Part shown: positions 8,226 to 15,621 of the stretch, in pieces | Layout of the letters: the number at the start of each line of letters is the position of its first letter | How positions within the stretch are numbered: position 1 is the first letter of the stretch | Assembly (NCBI GenBank): GCA_011620135.1 | Contig: WOZS01000073.1 | Location: 1 to 36,711 of the forward strand | Reading direction: 5' to 3' | DNA length: 36,711 nucleotides | DNA from: Gammaproteobacteria bacterium | GTDB lineage: Bacteria; Pseudomonadota; Gammaproteobacteria; WOZS01 | Notes under the pieces: generated by a model | Seen by the model: only the letters and a program-made list of their open reading frames with translations | Databases searched by the model: none | What the model was told of the DNA's origin: nothing | Program-made: the position numbers and the translations under genes

Positions 8226-8258
8226 ACCCCGGCTGATACCAGTCAGCTGGGGTTTTTT
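8226..8258 (+). terminator. Rho-independent terminator
   Basis: A 10-bp stem (CCCCGGCTGA at 8227-8236 with TCAGCTGGGG at 8243-8252, one G-T pair), loop TACCAG and a run of six T. It ends the lipoprotein/SBP unit. Confidence 0.92.
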
Positions 8259-8295
8259 ATGCACAGCCTCCACTGGCTTTGCCGGCAACCAGCAC

Positions 8296-8323
8296 CCGCT
8301 GCCCAGCACCTGCTGGGCAGCGG
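8296..8323. repeat. Perfect 13-bp inverted repeat
   Basis: CCGCTGCCCAGCA (8296-8308), two bases, then the exact reverse complement (8311-8323). It lies between the terminator at 8258 and the end of the exporter operon at 8359. No T-run follows on either strand; it may stabilise the 3' end of the minus-strand mRNA or block read-through. Confidence 0.6.
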
Positions 8324-8358
8324 TATGACCACTCGTGCTCGCCATGCTTGGCACCTCA

Positions 8359-9492
8359 TCAGGAAAACAGCCGCAGGTAACGGCGTACCGAGAACATGAA
8401 GACGGCAAACCCCACACCAAGGATGCCCAGGATGTCCTTCCAGACATAGGCGATGCCATTGCCCTTGAAGACCACCTGGTAGCTGAAGTCCATAAAATGG
8501 CGCAGCGGCGAGAGCAGGCTGCCATAGCGCATCCAGGGGACCATGGACTCAGGCGGCGTAAAGGCACCGGACAAAAACATCATGGGGAACAGCACCAGCA
8601 ACAGCAGCATCATGGCCTGCCCTAGTCCATTGGCCAGCAGGGCGAGGTACAACCCCAGGCTGGAGACGGCAAACACGTGCACCAGCAGCACGCTGAAAAA
8701 GAGCAGCAGATTACCACGGACGGGTACATGGAACACCAGGTGCACCATGAGCCCCAGGGCCACAGCACAGCCGATCACCACCACCACCATGGTGGGAATG
8801 ATCTTGGCCACGAACAGCTCGGCCGGGCGCATGGGCGAGACCAGCAGCTGGTCCAGGGTGCCCCGCTCCTTTTCCCGCACCATGGCTGCCGCTGTGAGCA
8901 GCATGGCGATCATGGCCACCTGGTTGCTGAGCTCCAGCATGGTGGAAAACCAGGCGCTGATGGTATTGGGATTGAAGGCTATTCGATCCCTGGAATCGAC
9001 CCCTGGAATCTGCAGGATGGCGGTGGTCACCACATTGGCCTGGGCGTGTTCCTGGGCAAAACGACCGATGATCTGGCCGAGGTAGCCGCTTGCCATGGTG
9101 GCCGACTGGGTTTGTGTACCATCGGTGACCACCTGGATCTGTGCTTGTCGCGATGACAGGGCGCGACCGAACTCGGGTGGAATGATCACCACGGCACTGG
9201 CATAGCCCCGGTTGAGCCGTTCCTCCAGTTCCCGATCCCCATGCACATACCCCAGGAACTTGAAATAGGGCTTCTGGATCCTGGAGATCAATTCCCGGCT
9301 GTAGGCGGTACGGGACAGGTCATAAACCATGACCGGATAATTGACGATGTCCATGGACATGCCATGACCAGCGCTGTAGATGGCACCTGTGAAGCTCCAG
9401 GCCGCAATGAACAGGATGGCCTTCTGCTGCCAGAGCTCCTGGAATTCCTTGATAAGCAGCGTGCGCAGACGCTTCAAGTCCACAGCCCACAT
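8359..9492 (-). CDS. ABC-2 type exporter permease (YbhR/YhhJ-like)
   Basis: Inner-membrane subunit of 377 residues of an ABC-2 exporter. It has one N-terminal membrane helix (around 25-42), a large periplasmic domain containing the family stretch ASAVVIIPPEFGRAL, then five C-terminal helices, with the cytoplasmic coupling segment VREKERGTLDQLLVSPM before them. Its ATG directly follows the TGA of the preceding permease (TGAATG), indicating translational coupling. With its paralogue it should form the membrane heterodimer served by the fused ATPase and linked by the HlyD-type adaptor to an outer-membrane channel. Relatives export drugs, cations or lipophilic compounds. The substrate here is unknown and no TolC gene is in the window. 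Confidence 0.9.
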   Translation of the reverse strand: MWAVDLKRLRTLLIKEFQELWQQKAILFIAAWSFTGAIYSAGHGMSMDIVNYPVMVYDLSRTAYSRELISRIQKPYFKFLGYVHGDRELEERLNRGYASAVVIIPPEFGRALSSRQAQIQVVTDGTQTQSATMASGYLGQIIGRFAQEHAQANVVTTAILQIPGVDSRDRIAFNPNTISAWFSTMLELSNQVAMIAMLLTAAAMVREKERGTLDQLLVSPMRPAELFVAKIIPTMVVVVIGCAVALGLMVHLVFHVPVRGNLLLFFSVLLVHVFAVSSLGLYLALLANGLGQAMMLLLLVLFPMMFLSGAFTPPESMVPWMRYGSLLSPLRHFMDFSYQVVFKGNGIAYVWKDILGILGVGFAVFMFSVRRYLRLFS

Positions 9493-10608
9493 TCAGGCAA
9501 TCCTCTTTTTGAGCAGCAGCCAGGCCATAAAATATACCATAATGGTATATACAATAAGGCTCAGGAACTGGGGGCGATAGAAGCCGAAGCCAAGCCCCTT
9601 GAGGAAACAGCCCCGCACGATCTCCATGAAATAGCTGGCTGGGATCAACTTGGAGATGAACTGTCCCACGGCATCCTGGCTGGAGATGGGCGAGGTGAAG
9701 CCAGAGAAGTTGAAGGCCGGCGTCACCGTGGCAAGAAACGTGACCAGCATGGCAGCAAGCTGGCTCGCGGTCACCACGGAGATCAACAGGCCGATGCCGA
9801 TGGTGCACATGCAATAGAGCAGCACGCCGGTAAAGAGCACCACCACGCTGCCGATGAAGCGCACCTGAAACAGATATAGGCCCATGGCGTACATCAGCAG
9901 GAACTCCGCAAAGGCTACACCCACATAGGGAATGGCCTTGCCCAGAATCAGCTCCATGCGCCCCACAGGGGCGGAGTAATAGTTGAAAATGGTCCCGGAT
10001 TCCTTCTCGCGCACCAGCAGCAGGGCACCGAGCAGCGCTGGAAACATCATCAGGTTGAGCACGATCATGCCCGGCACGATGCCATTCTCGCTATCCAGCG
10101 AAGGATTGTACCAATAGCTGAAGAATGTCTGGATGGGCAGGTCCCACTCCGGATGATTCTCGCGCAGGGTATCATTGTAGAGATTGTTGATGGCCAGCAC
10201 ATAGCCGCGGCTGATCTCGGCCCGGGACGGAAACGAGCCATCCACATAGACCCTGACCGCCACAGGGAGCCCCCCGGCCACCCGGCGCCCGAAATCCGGC
10301 GGGATCTCCAACACCACCCGCACCTCACCTGAACGGATCAACTCATCGGCACGACGCTGCCCAATGGGCAGCGTCGTCAGGTCGAAATATTCGGAATTGA
10401 TGAAGCTGTAGAGATAATCCCTGGAGTAACTGCTGCGATCATGATCCAGGTAGGCCAGCTTCAAGTGCTTGACATCCAGCGACATGCCATAGCCAAACAG
10501 GAACAGCTGAATGAGGGGTACCGCAAAGGCAAGCCCGAGATACATCCTGTCCCGGCGCAACTCCATGGTTTCCTTGCCCACAATGGACCAGATGCGCTGG
10601 ATATTCAC
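9493..10608 (-). CDS. ABC-2 type exporter permease (YbhS-like)
   Basis: First permease of the exporter, 371 residues. Topology matches its partner: one N-terminal helix (AFAVPLIQLFLFGYGMS), a periplasmic domain with VRVVLEIPPDFGRR, the cytoplasmic coupling segment VREKESGTIFNYYSAP and a cluster of C-terminal helices. The start is taken as GTG 10608, whose GTGA overlaps the TGA of the ATPase gene; this yields the family-like N-terminus VNIQRIWSIVGKE. Longer in-frame readings to 10746 run inside the ATPase gene and are unlikely. It is paralogous to the downstream permease. Confidence 0.88.
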   Translation of the reverse strand: MNIQRIWSIVGKETMELRRDRMYLGLAFAVPLIQLFLFGYGMSLDVKHLKLAYLDHDRSSYSRDYLYSFINSEYFDLTTLPIGQRRADELIRSGEVRVVLEIPPDFGRRVAGGLPVAVRVYVDGSFPSRAEISRGYVLAINNLYNDTLRENHPEWDLPIQTFFSYWYNPSLDSENGIVPGMIVLNLMMFPALLGALLLVREKESGTIFNYYSAPVGRMELILGKAIPYVGVAFAEFLLMYAMGLYLFQVRFIGSVVVLFTGVLLYCMCTIGIGLLISVVTASQLAAMLVTFLATVTPAFNFSGFTSPISSQDAVGQFISKLIPASYFMEIVRGCFLKGLGFGFYRPQFLSLIVYTIMVYFMAWLLLKKRIA

Positions 10609-12584
10609 AGGCCACTGGTACTTATGAAATGCACGAACGCCTCCTCCATGCCCAGCCTGATCTCGGCAAACCGCCCATGCACACCAGCCTGCTCCAGCAA
10701 GGCCGCAGCCTTTTGCTGGTCCTGCTGCAGCGTTCTGGTCTGCCACTGGATGCGCCGGCCATACAAGGTGGCAGTGGGAAATGCGGCGTGCAGTACCTGG
10801 AAGGCTCTCGCAAAATCATCGGCATTGACAGTCAGAAGTGGTCCGGCCTCTTCCTGGGCCCGGCTGATGAGGCGTGCGGGCTCGTCCAGGACAATGAGAT
10901 GGCCCTGCTGCATGAGACCAAGGCGATGGCAATGTGAGGCCTCGTCCATGTAATGGGTAGTCACGAAGACGGTCACCTGCGCTCCTGTGGCCAGACCATG
11001 CACCAGATTCCAGAACTCTCGCCTGGCAATGGGATCCACCCCGGAGGTGGGTTCGTCCAGAAACAGCAACCGTGGTTCATGGACCAGGGTACAGGCCAGC
11101 GCCATGCGCTGGCGCAACCCCATGGGCAACGAAGCGGACTGGGCAAGGCGATATGGGCCAAGCCCCAGCAGTTCCACCAAGGACTGCAGCCGTCTACGGG
11201 CCGTCTCTCCGGTCAGGCCATAAAGGCCGGCATAAAAGCTCATGTTCTGCCACACGGTGAGATCACCATAGAGCGAGAAACGCTGCGACATATAGCCGAT
11301 GGACGAGCGCAGCGCCCAGCGCTGGGTGCGGATGTCGAACCCCACCACCACGGCCTTGCCACTGGTGGGCTCCTGCAGGCCGCAGAGCATCTTGATCAAC
11401 GTGGTCTTGCCAGCCCCGTTGGGCCCCAGCAAGCCAAGGATCTCGCCATTGTTCACCTGCAAGCTGACGTCGCTTACGGCAGTGAAGTCACCAAAGCGGC
11501 AGGTGAGGTGATCGATGAACACAGGAGCATCATCGTGATCCTGATGCACCACAAGCCGCGCTGCCAACGAGGTGAGGTCTGTCTTGTCGTCTGCAGCCAG
11601 CATGTGCACGAAAACATCCTCGAGCCCGGGCTCGATGCGCTGCGCCTTGACCACAGCTCCGTCCAGCTGCCTGACCAATTCATCCACCTGACTGCCTGGG
11701 CGCAGCATGGCATGGATGGACTCGCCGAACATGGCGGCCGACTCGCAACCCGGCCAGCGTTTGGCCATACCCAGTTTCTGGGAAAGGCCAGGACCAGAGA
11801 GCTCGAACAGCTCGCCTTGCAGCCCGGCGGTGAGCTGCTCTGGGGAGCCGCTGGCGATGATCCGGCCTGCATTCATCAAGGCCACCTCCTGGCAGCGTTC
11901 CGCCTCATCCATATAGGATGTGGTCAAGAGAACCGTCATGCCCGTGGTGCTGACCATCTCCTGGATGATGGTCCAGAAGTCGCGCCTGGAGATGGGGTCC
12001 ACGCCGGTGGTTGGTTCGTCCAGGAGGATGATGCCAGGCAGATGCAGCAGGGTGCATATCAGGGCCAGCTTCTGGCGCATGCCTCCAGAGAGCTTGCCGG
12101 CAGGTCTGGAGAGAAAGGCATCGAGGCGCGTCATCTTGAGAAGCCGCTCGCTGTTGAGTCGATAGCGTTCCTCGGGTACCTGACGCAGGTTCTTGAAAAA
12201 GAGAATGTTCTCCTGGACGGACAAGGTCTCATACAGGTTCTGCCCCAGGCCCTGGGGCATATAGCCGATAAGGGGCTTAATGCCTTCTGGGTTTTTGACC
12301 ACATCGATACCTGCCACCATGACCGAACCGGCATCGGGGCGCACCACGCCGGCCAGGACTTGAATGATGGTGGTCTTGCCGGCGCCGTCAGGCCCGATCA
12401 GCCCAAAGACGCTGCCGCGGGTAATGCTGAGCGAGACATCGTCCACAGCCGGAGGATCCGTCCTGCGGTAACGCTTGGACAAACCCTGGATGGCAATGAT
12501 CTCCTTGCGCCGGGCAGCGCCGCCAGAAGATGAAGAAGGCTTACTGGCACCCGACTCCTGGGGCCCTACCAGGGTCTGAACCAT
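10605..12584 (-). CDS. Fused two-domain ABC exporter ATPase (YbhF-like)
   Basis: A cytosolic ATPase of 659 residues with two nucleotide-binding domains in one chain. Domain 1: Walker A GPDGAGKT (64-71), signature LSGG (165-168), Walker B LLDEP (187-191), but the H-loop histidine is Ser223 (TTSYMDEAE). Domain 2: Walker A GPNGAGKT (387-394), a degenerate signature SLPMG in place of LSGG (485-489), Walker B FLDEP and an intact His544 (TTHYMDEA). The two defects would fall on the same composite ATP site, leaving one active and one degenerate site; similar asymmetry occurs in YbhF relatives. Its start overlaps the end of the adaptor gene by 19 bases, and its stop overlaps the permease start. Confidence 0.93.
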   Translation of the reverse strand: MVQTLVGPQESGASKPSSSSGGAARRKEIIAIQGLSKRYRRTDPPAVDDVSLSITRGSVFGLIGPDGAGKTTIIQVLAGVVRPDAGSVMVAGIDVVKNPEGIKPLIGYMPQGLGQNLYETLSVQENILFFKNLRQVPEERYRLNSERLLKMTRLDAFLSRPAGKLSGGMRQKLALICTLLHLPGIILLDEPTTGVDPISRRDFWTIIQEMVSTTGMTVLLTTSYMDEAERCQEVALMNAGRIIASGSPEQLTAGLQGELFELSGPGLSQKLGMAKRWPGCESAAMFGESIHAMLRPGSQVDELVRQLDGAVVKAQRIEPGLEDVFVHMLAADDKTDLTSLAARLVVHQDHDDAPVFIDHLTCRFGDFTAVSDVSLQVNNGEILGLLGPNGAGKTTLIKMLCGLQEPTSGKAVVVGFDIRTQRWALRSSIGYMSQRFSLYGDLTVWQNMSFYAGLYGLTGETARRRLQSLVELLGLGPYRLAQSASLPMGLRQRMALACTLVHEPRLLFLDEPTSGVDPIARREFWNLVHGLATGAQVTVFVTTHYMDEASHCHRLGLMQQGHLIVLDEPARLISRAQEEAGPLLTVNADDFARAFQVLHAAFPTATLYGRRIQWQTRTLQQDQQKAAALLEQAGVHGRFAEIRLGMEEAFVHFISTSGL

Positions 12585-13741
12585 GGAAGGCCCTCACGGA
12601 TGCGAATCACACCATCGCCCGGCATGCCCGGCTTGAGCACACCACCAGGATTGTCATCGAACCACAACTCCACGCCAAAGACCTGCTTGACCCGCTCTGC
12701 CCTGGTCTCCACATTCTTCGGTGTGAACTCAGCCTGTTGCGAAACCCGGCTCACCCGGGCGGCAAAGGGCCGGTCCGGATAGGCATCCACCCACACCTGC
12801 GCCTTTTGTCCCAGGGCCACCTTGCCGATCAGTGGCTCGGGCACATAAGCCTTGAGGTACAGGCGTTGCAGCGAGACGAGGGTAAAAAGCATGCTTTGCG
12901 GATTGACCCGCTCTCCCAGTTCCACGGGCCTGGTCAGCACCACCCCATCCAGAGGGCTGGTGATGGTCAAGCTCTGGATGATCTCTTCTTGCTGGGCCAG
13001 GTTCTTCCGGGCCTGGTCCAGATCGCGCTCCAAAGCGACCACCTGGGCGCGCAGCACATCGAGCCGGTTCTCGCCCAGGTGGGCCAGCGTCAATTGGCGT
13101 TGTGCGCGATCTACCGCGGCAGCAGCCTCCACTACGGCCCGGTCGGCCACCAGGGCATTGAGACGCTGAGTCTCGGCCAGCGTCTCGGCGACATAGTGCT
13201 GCTTTGCAAGTTCGGTGTAGCGGTTGGCATCCCTTTTTGCCTTGATGGCGCTGGCTTTGGCGCGCTCCAGAGCAGCCCGCGCAGCGACAAGGTCTGCCTG
13301 GGCCACCTGGATATTGGCCGTGACCTCGCTGGTGGTGACATCCAGATTCCATCTCTGGGCCGCAAGCCTGGAGTTGGTGCTCTCCACGGCCGCAGCCCCC
13401 GCATCACGCCGCGCCCTGAGTTCCTGGTCATCCAGGCGCACCAGCAGTTCGCCCTGGCGCACGGCATCCCCCTCGTCCTTGGGCAGCTCCACCACCCAGG
13501 CTGAGACCTTGGGTAGAATATCGGTGATCCGCCCTTCGATGCGACCGCTGGCCACCACGAAATCCTTGGAAAGATCTGGTTTGAGTAGTTCATAGACACC
13601 AACTCCACCGGCTATTGCCAGCACCAGCACCACCACGGTGATCCTGCCGCCCCTGGTGCGCAGCCAGCGCAGCGCTGCTGACCTCGATGGCTCATTGCTG
13701 CTCTTGGACTGTTCGTCCGGTGGTGATGGTTCGTCGGCCAA
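12566..13741 (-). CDS. HlyD-family periplasmic adaptor (membrane fusion protein)
   Basis: First gene of the exporter operon, 391 residues. A charged cytoplasmic N-terminus is followed by one membrane helix (about 33-50), a biotinyl-lipoyl-like half (IEGRITDILPKVSAWV ... VRQGELLVRLDD), a long alpha-helical hairpin (about 95-250, rich in Ala, Gln, Arg and Leu), the second lipoyl half (ITSPLDGVVLTRPVELGERV) and beta-barrel region. It should bridge the permeases to an outer-membrane channel. The start is TTG at 13741, with AGGAG seven bases upstream; no ATG fits better. The operator-like palindrome at 13803-13822 lies about 60 bases upstream. Confidence 0.9.
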   Translation of the reverse strand: MADEPSPPDEQSKSSNEPSRSAALRWLRTRGGRITVVVLVLAIAGGVGVYELLKPDLSKDFVVASGRIEGRITDILPKVSAWVVELPKDEGDAVRQGELLVRLDDQELRARRDAGAAAVESTNSRLAAQRWNLDVTTSEVTANIQVAQADLVAARAALERAKASAIKAKRDANRYTELAKQHYVAETLAETQRLNALVADRAVVEAAAAVDRAQRQLTLAHLGENRLDVLRAQVVALERDLDQARKNLAQQEEIIQSLTITSPLDGVVLTRPVELGERVNPQSMLFTLVSLQRLYLKAYVPEPLIGKVALGQKAQVWVDAYPDRPFAARVSRVSQQAEFTPKNVETRAERVKQVFGVELWFDDNPGGVLKPGMPGDGVIRIREGLPWFRPW

Positions 13742-13802
13742 GGTGCCTCTCCTGCTTGTTCACGGCGCTACCCCCCTGTCCCACAATAGGGTCAGCAGCT
13801 TT

Positions 13803-13822
13803 TTGACCGGCCAATTGGTCAA
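13803..13822. promoter_or_regulatory. Operator-like palindrome upstream of exporter operon
   Basis: TTGACC (13803-13808), eight bases, GGTCAA (13817-13822), with a nested palindrome CCAATTGG (13811-13818). This symmetric GACC/GGTC form is common for TetR-family sites. It lies downstream of a candidate promoter on minus (-35-like TTGATT 13871-13866, 15-base spacer, -10 TATTAT 13850-13845), where a bound repressor would block transcription of the exporter operon. The best local candidate regulator is the TetR at 5154, but that link is only inference. Confidence 0.45.
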
Positions 13823-13844
13823 TAAAAGTTGAATCGTACCATGG

Positions 13845-13871
13845 ATAATACTGTACCACTGTACCAATCAA
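13845..13871 (-). promoter_or_regulatory. Candidate promoter of the exporter operon
   Basis: On minus, TTGATT (13871-13866) and TATTAT (13850-13845) with a 15-base spacer, which is short. The predicted start near 13838 places the palindrome at 13803-13822 inside the leader. Confidence 0.3.
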
Positions 13872-13900
13872 GGCAAAGACACTTCAATCCATACCACCAA

Positions 13901-13920
13901 GCCATGTCTTGCCATGTCTT
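13901..13920. repeat. 10-bp tandem duplication
   Basis: GCCATGTCTT occurs twice in direct succession (13901-13910, 13911-13920). A second tandem pair, CTGTACCA twice, is at 13851-13866. Both lie in the divergent region between the exporter operon and metY. Confidence 0.6.
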
Positions 13921-13930
13921 TGTTCTTGCC

Positions 13931-13959
13931 TTGTGCAGCACCGCCAGGCTGTTTAGAAT
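13931..13959 (+). promoter_or_regulatory. Promoter for metY
   Basis: TTGTGC (13931-13936), a 17-base spacer and TAGAAT (13954-13959). Transcription from about 13966 gives a ~36-base leader with AGGAGG before the start codon. Confidence 0.55.
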
Positions 13960-14001
13960 GCTTGATACGGTTCTAGGCTGACCATGCGAGGAGGCATGCA
14001 C

Positions 14002-15279
14002 ATGCGTTTTGAGACCATGGCCATCCACAGCGGCTACGAGGTGGACCCGACCACCAAGTCCGTGGCCGTCCCCATCTATCAGACCACATCCTACGCCTTC
14101 GACAACACCCAGCATGGCGCCGACCTGTTTGATCTCAAGGTGCCCGGCAACATCTACTCCCGCATCACCAACCCCACCAATGCGGTGCTGGAAGCCAGGG
14201 TCGCCGCCCTGGAAGGCGGCGTGGGGGCCCTGGCCATGGCCTCGGGCATGGCCGCCATCACGGCCTCTATCCTGTGCATAACCGAGACTGGCGACAACAT
14301 CATCAGCACCAGCAAGCTCTATGGCGGCACCTACAACCTCTTTGCCCACACCCTGCCCAGGCTTGGCATCGAGGTGCGCCTTGCTTCCCATGACGACTTT
14401 GATGCCCTGGCCGCGGCCATCGATAACCGCTCCAAGGCGCTCTATTGCGAATCCATCGGCAACCCCTCGGGCGAGATCGCCGATATCCAGCGCCTCGCAG
14501 ACCTGGCCCATACCCATGGCATTCCGCTGATCGTGGACAATACCGTGGCAACTCCGGCGCTGTGGCGCCCCATGGAGCATGGCGCCGACATCATCGTGCA
14601 CTCCCTGACAAAATACATGGGCGGGCATGGCACCAGCATCGGCGGCATCGTGGTGGACAGCGGCACCTTCCCGTGGGCAAGCCATGCCCGGCGCTTTGCC
14701 ATGCTGGTGGAGCCAGACCCCTCCTACCACGGCACCTGTTATGTAGATGCCATGGGGGCTGCGGCCTATGTCGGTCGTTGCCGGGTGGTGGCACTGCGCA
14801 ACATGGGAGCCGCCCTTTCTCCCTTCAACGCCTTCTTGCTGCTGCAGGGCATAGAAACCCTGGCACTACGCATGGAACGCCATTGTGCCAATGCCTTGAC
14901 CATCGCCCATCACCTGGCCAGCCATCCCCAGGTGCTGTGGGTCAATTATGCTGGGCTTCCCTCGAGCCCAGACCACGTCCTGGCGCAGCGCTACATGCAG
15001 GGGCGGGCCTCGGGTATTCTGAGCTTCGGCATCAAGGGCGGCGAGAGCGCTGGGGCGCGCTTCATCGATGCCCTCAGGCTCATCACGCGCCTGGTGAATA
15101 TCGGTGACGCCAAGTCACTGGCCTGCCATCCGGCCTCCACCACCCACCGCCAGCTCAATGAGCACGAACTGAAGCAGGCCGGTGTCAGCCGCGAGATGGT
15201 GCGGCTGTCCATCGGCATCGAGCACATCGACGACCTCCTGGCCGACATCGATCAGGCCCTGGAGCAGGCGGGTTCCTAG
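14002..15279 (+). CDS. metY: O-acetylhomoserine sulfhydrylase (MetY-type, PLP)
   Basis: A 425-residue PLP enzyme of the Cys/Met metabolism family, making homocysteine directly from an O-acylhomoserine and sulfide (methionine synthesis, cytosol). The N-terminus ETMAIHSGYEVDPTTKSVAVP is typical of O-acetylhomoserine sulfhydrylases, as is YSRITNPTNAVLEARVAALEGG. The cofactor lysine is Lys204 in HSLTKYMGGHG, and the PLP-ring aspartate lies in IVDNTVATP. The length fits MetY better than the shorter MetZ/MetB (~390-400). ATG 14002 is preceded by AGGAGG at seven bases; an upstream ATG at 13984 overlaps that site and is less likely. O-succinylhomoserine as substrate cannot be excluded. Confidence 0.92.
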   Translation: MRFETMAIHSGYEVDPTTKSVAVPIYQTTSYAFDNTQHGADLFDLKVPGNIYSRITNPTNAVLEARVAALEGGVGALAMASGMAAITASILCITETGDNIISTSKLYGGTYNLFAHTLPRLGIEVRLASHDDFDALAAAIDNRSKALYCESIGNPSGEIADIQRLADLAHTHGIPLIVDNTVATPALWRPMEHGADIIVHSLTKYMGGHGTSIGGIVVDSGTFPWASHARRFAMLVEPDPSYHGTCYVDAMGAAAYVGRCRVVALRNMGAALSPFNAFLLLQGIETLALRMERHCANALTIAHHLASHPQVLWVNYAGLPSSPDHVLAQRYMQGRASGILSFGIKGGESAGARFIDALRLITRLVNIGDAKSLACHPASTTHRQLNEHELKQAGVSREMVRLSIGIEHIDDLLADIDQALEQAGS

Positions 15280-15533
15280 TCCTGCTGGGCTGCGCAACTC
15301 ATCAGCTCTCGGCCATATGCTATTGGCCAGATAGGCGGCATCACAGGCAAAGACCAGCCCGGGATCAGGTAGTGCGTGAGGCAGGCGCTGGTCTTGCTGG
15401 CCGTATGCACGGCAAAAAGCATGCGCCAGGCAAAACAAGCCGTGCCCATCTTTATGTCGTCTGAGCACATAAGGGTTATGGTCAGTCAAGAAGTGCCCGA
15501 TTATGAGCTTCAGTTTTCATAATTATTAATAGC
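15280..15533. other. Intergenic, no convincing gene
   Basis: A gap between metY and the MFS gene (15280-15621 in total). A minus-strand frame here (15489 down into metY) has no Shine-Dalgarno and runs antisense into the metY end, so I do not call it. The last 70 bases hold the MFS promoter. Confidence 0.5.
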
Positions 15534-15563
15534 TTGCTATGTACTTGTCCCCTTTGCTATGAT
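15534..15563 (+). promoter_or_regulatory. Extended -10 promoter of the MFS gene with direct repeats
   Basis: TTGCTA (15534-15539), an 18-base spacer, and TGCTATGAT (15555-15563), an extended -10. TTGCTATG occurs at 15534-15541 and again at 15555-15562, 21 bases apart (two helical turns), with a weaker copy near 15569; this spacing suits a regulator binding one face of the DNA. Confidence 0.42.
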
Positions 15564-15621
15564 CTTCCTGCTATGCCAGTTGCCCGCATGATAGTTCAAG
15601 GAGTGCATCAACACCCCTTGG

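Noticed and set aside
10953-12533. Plus-strand open frame of 526 codons
   Set aside because: It is wholly antisense to the fused ABC ATPase, has His/Gln/Gly-rich composition typical of reverse reading of GC-rich genes, and has no recognisable motif.
15115-15489. Minus-strand frame of 124 codons after metY
   Set aside because: Half of it is antisense to metY and there is no Shine-Dalgarno or recognisable motif; a decayed fragment cannot be excluded.
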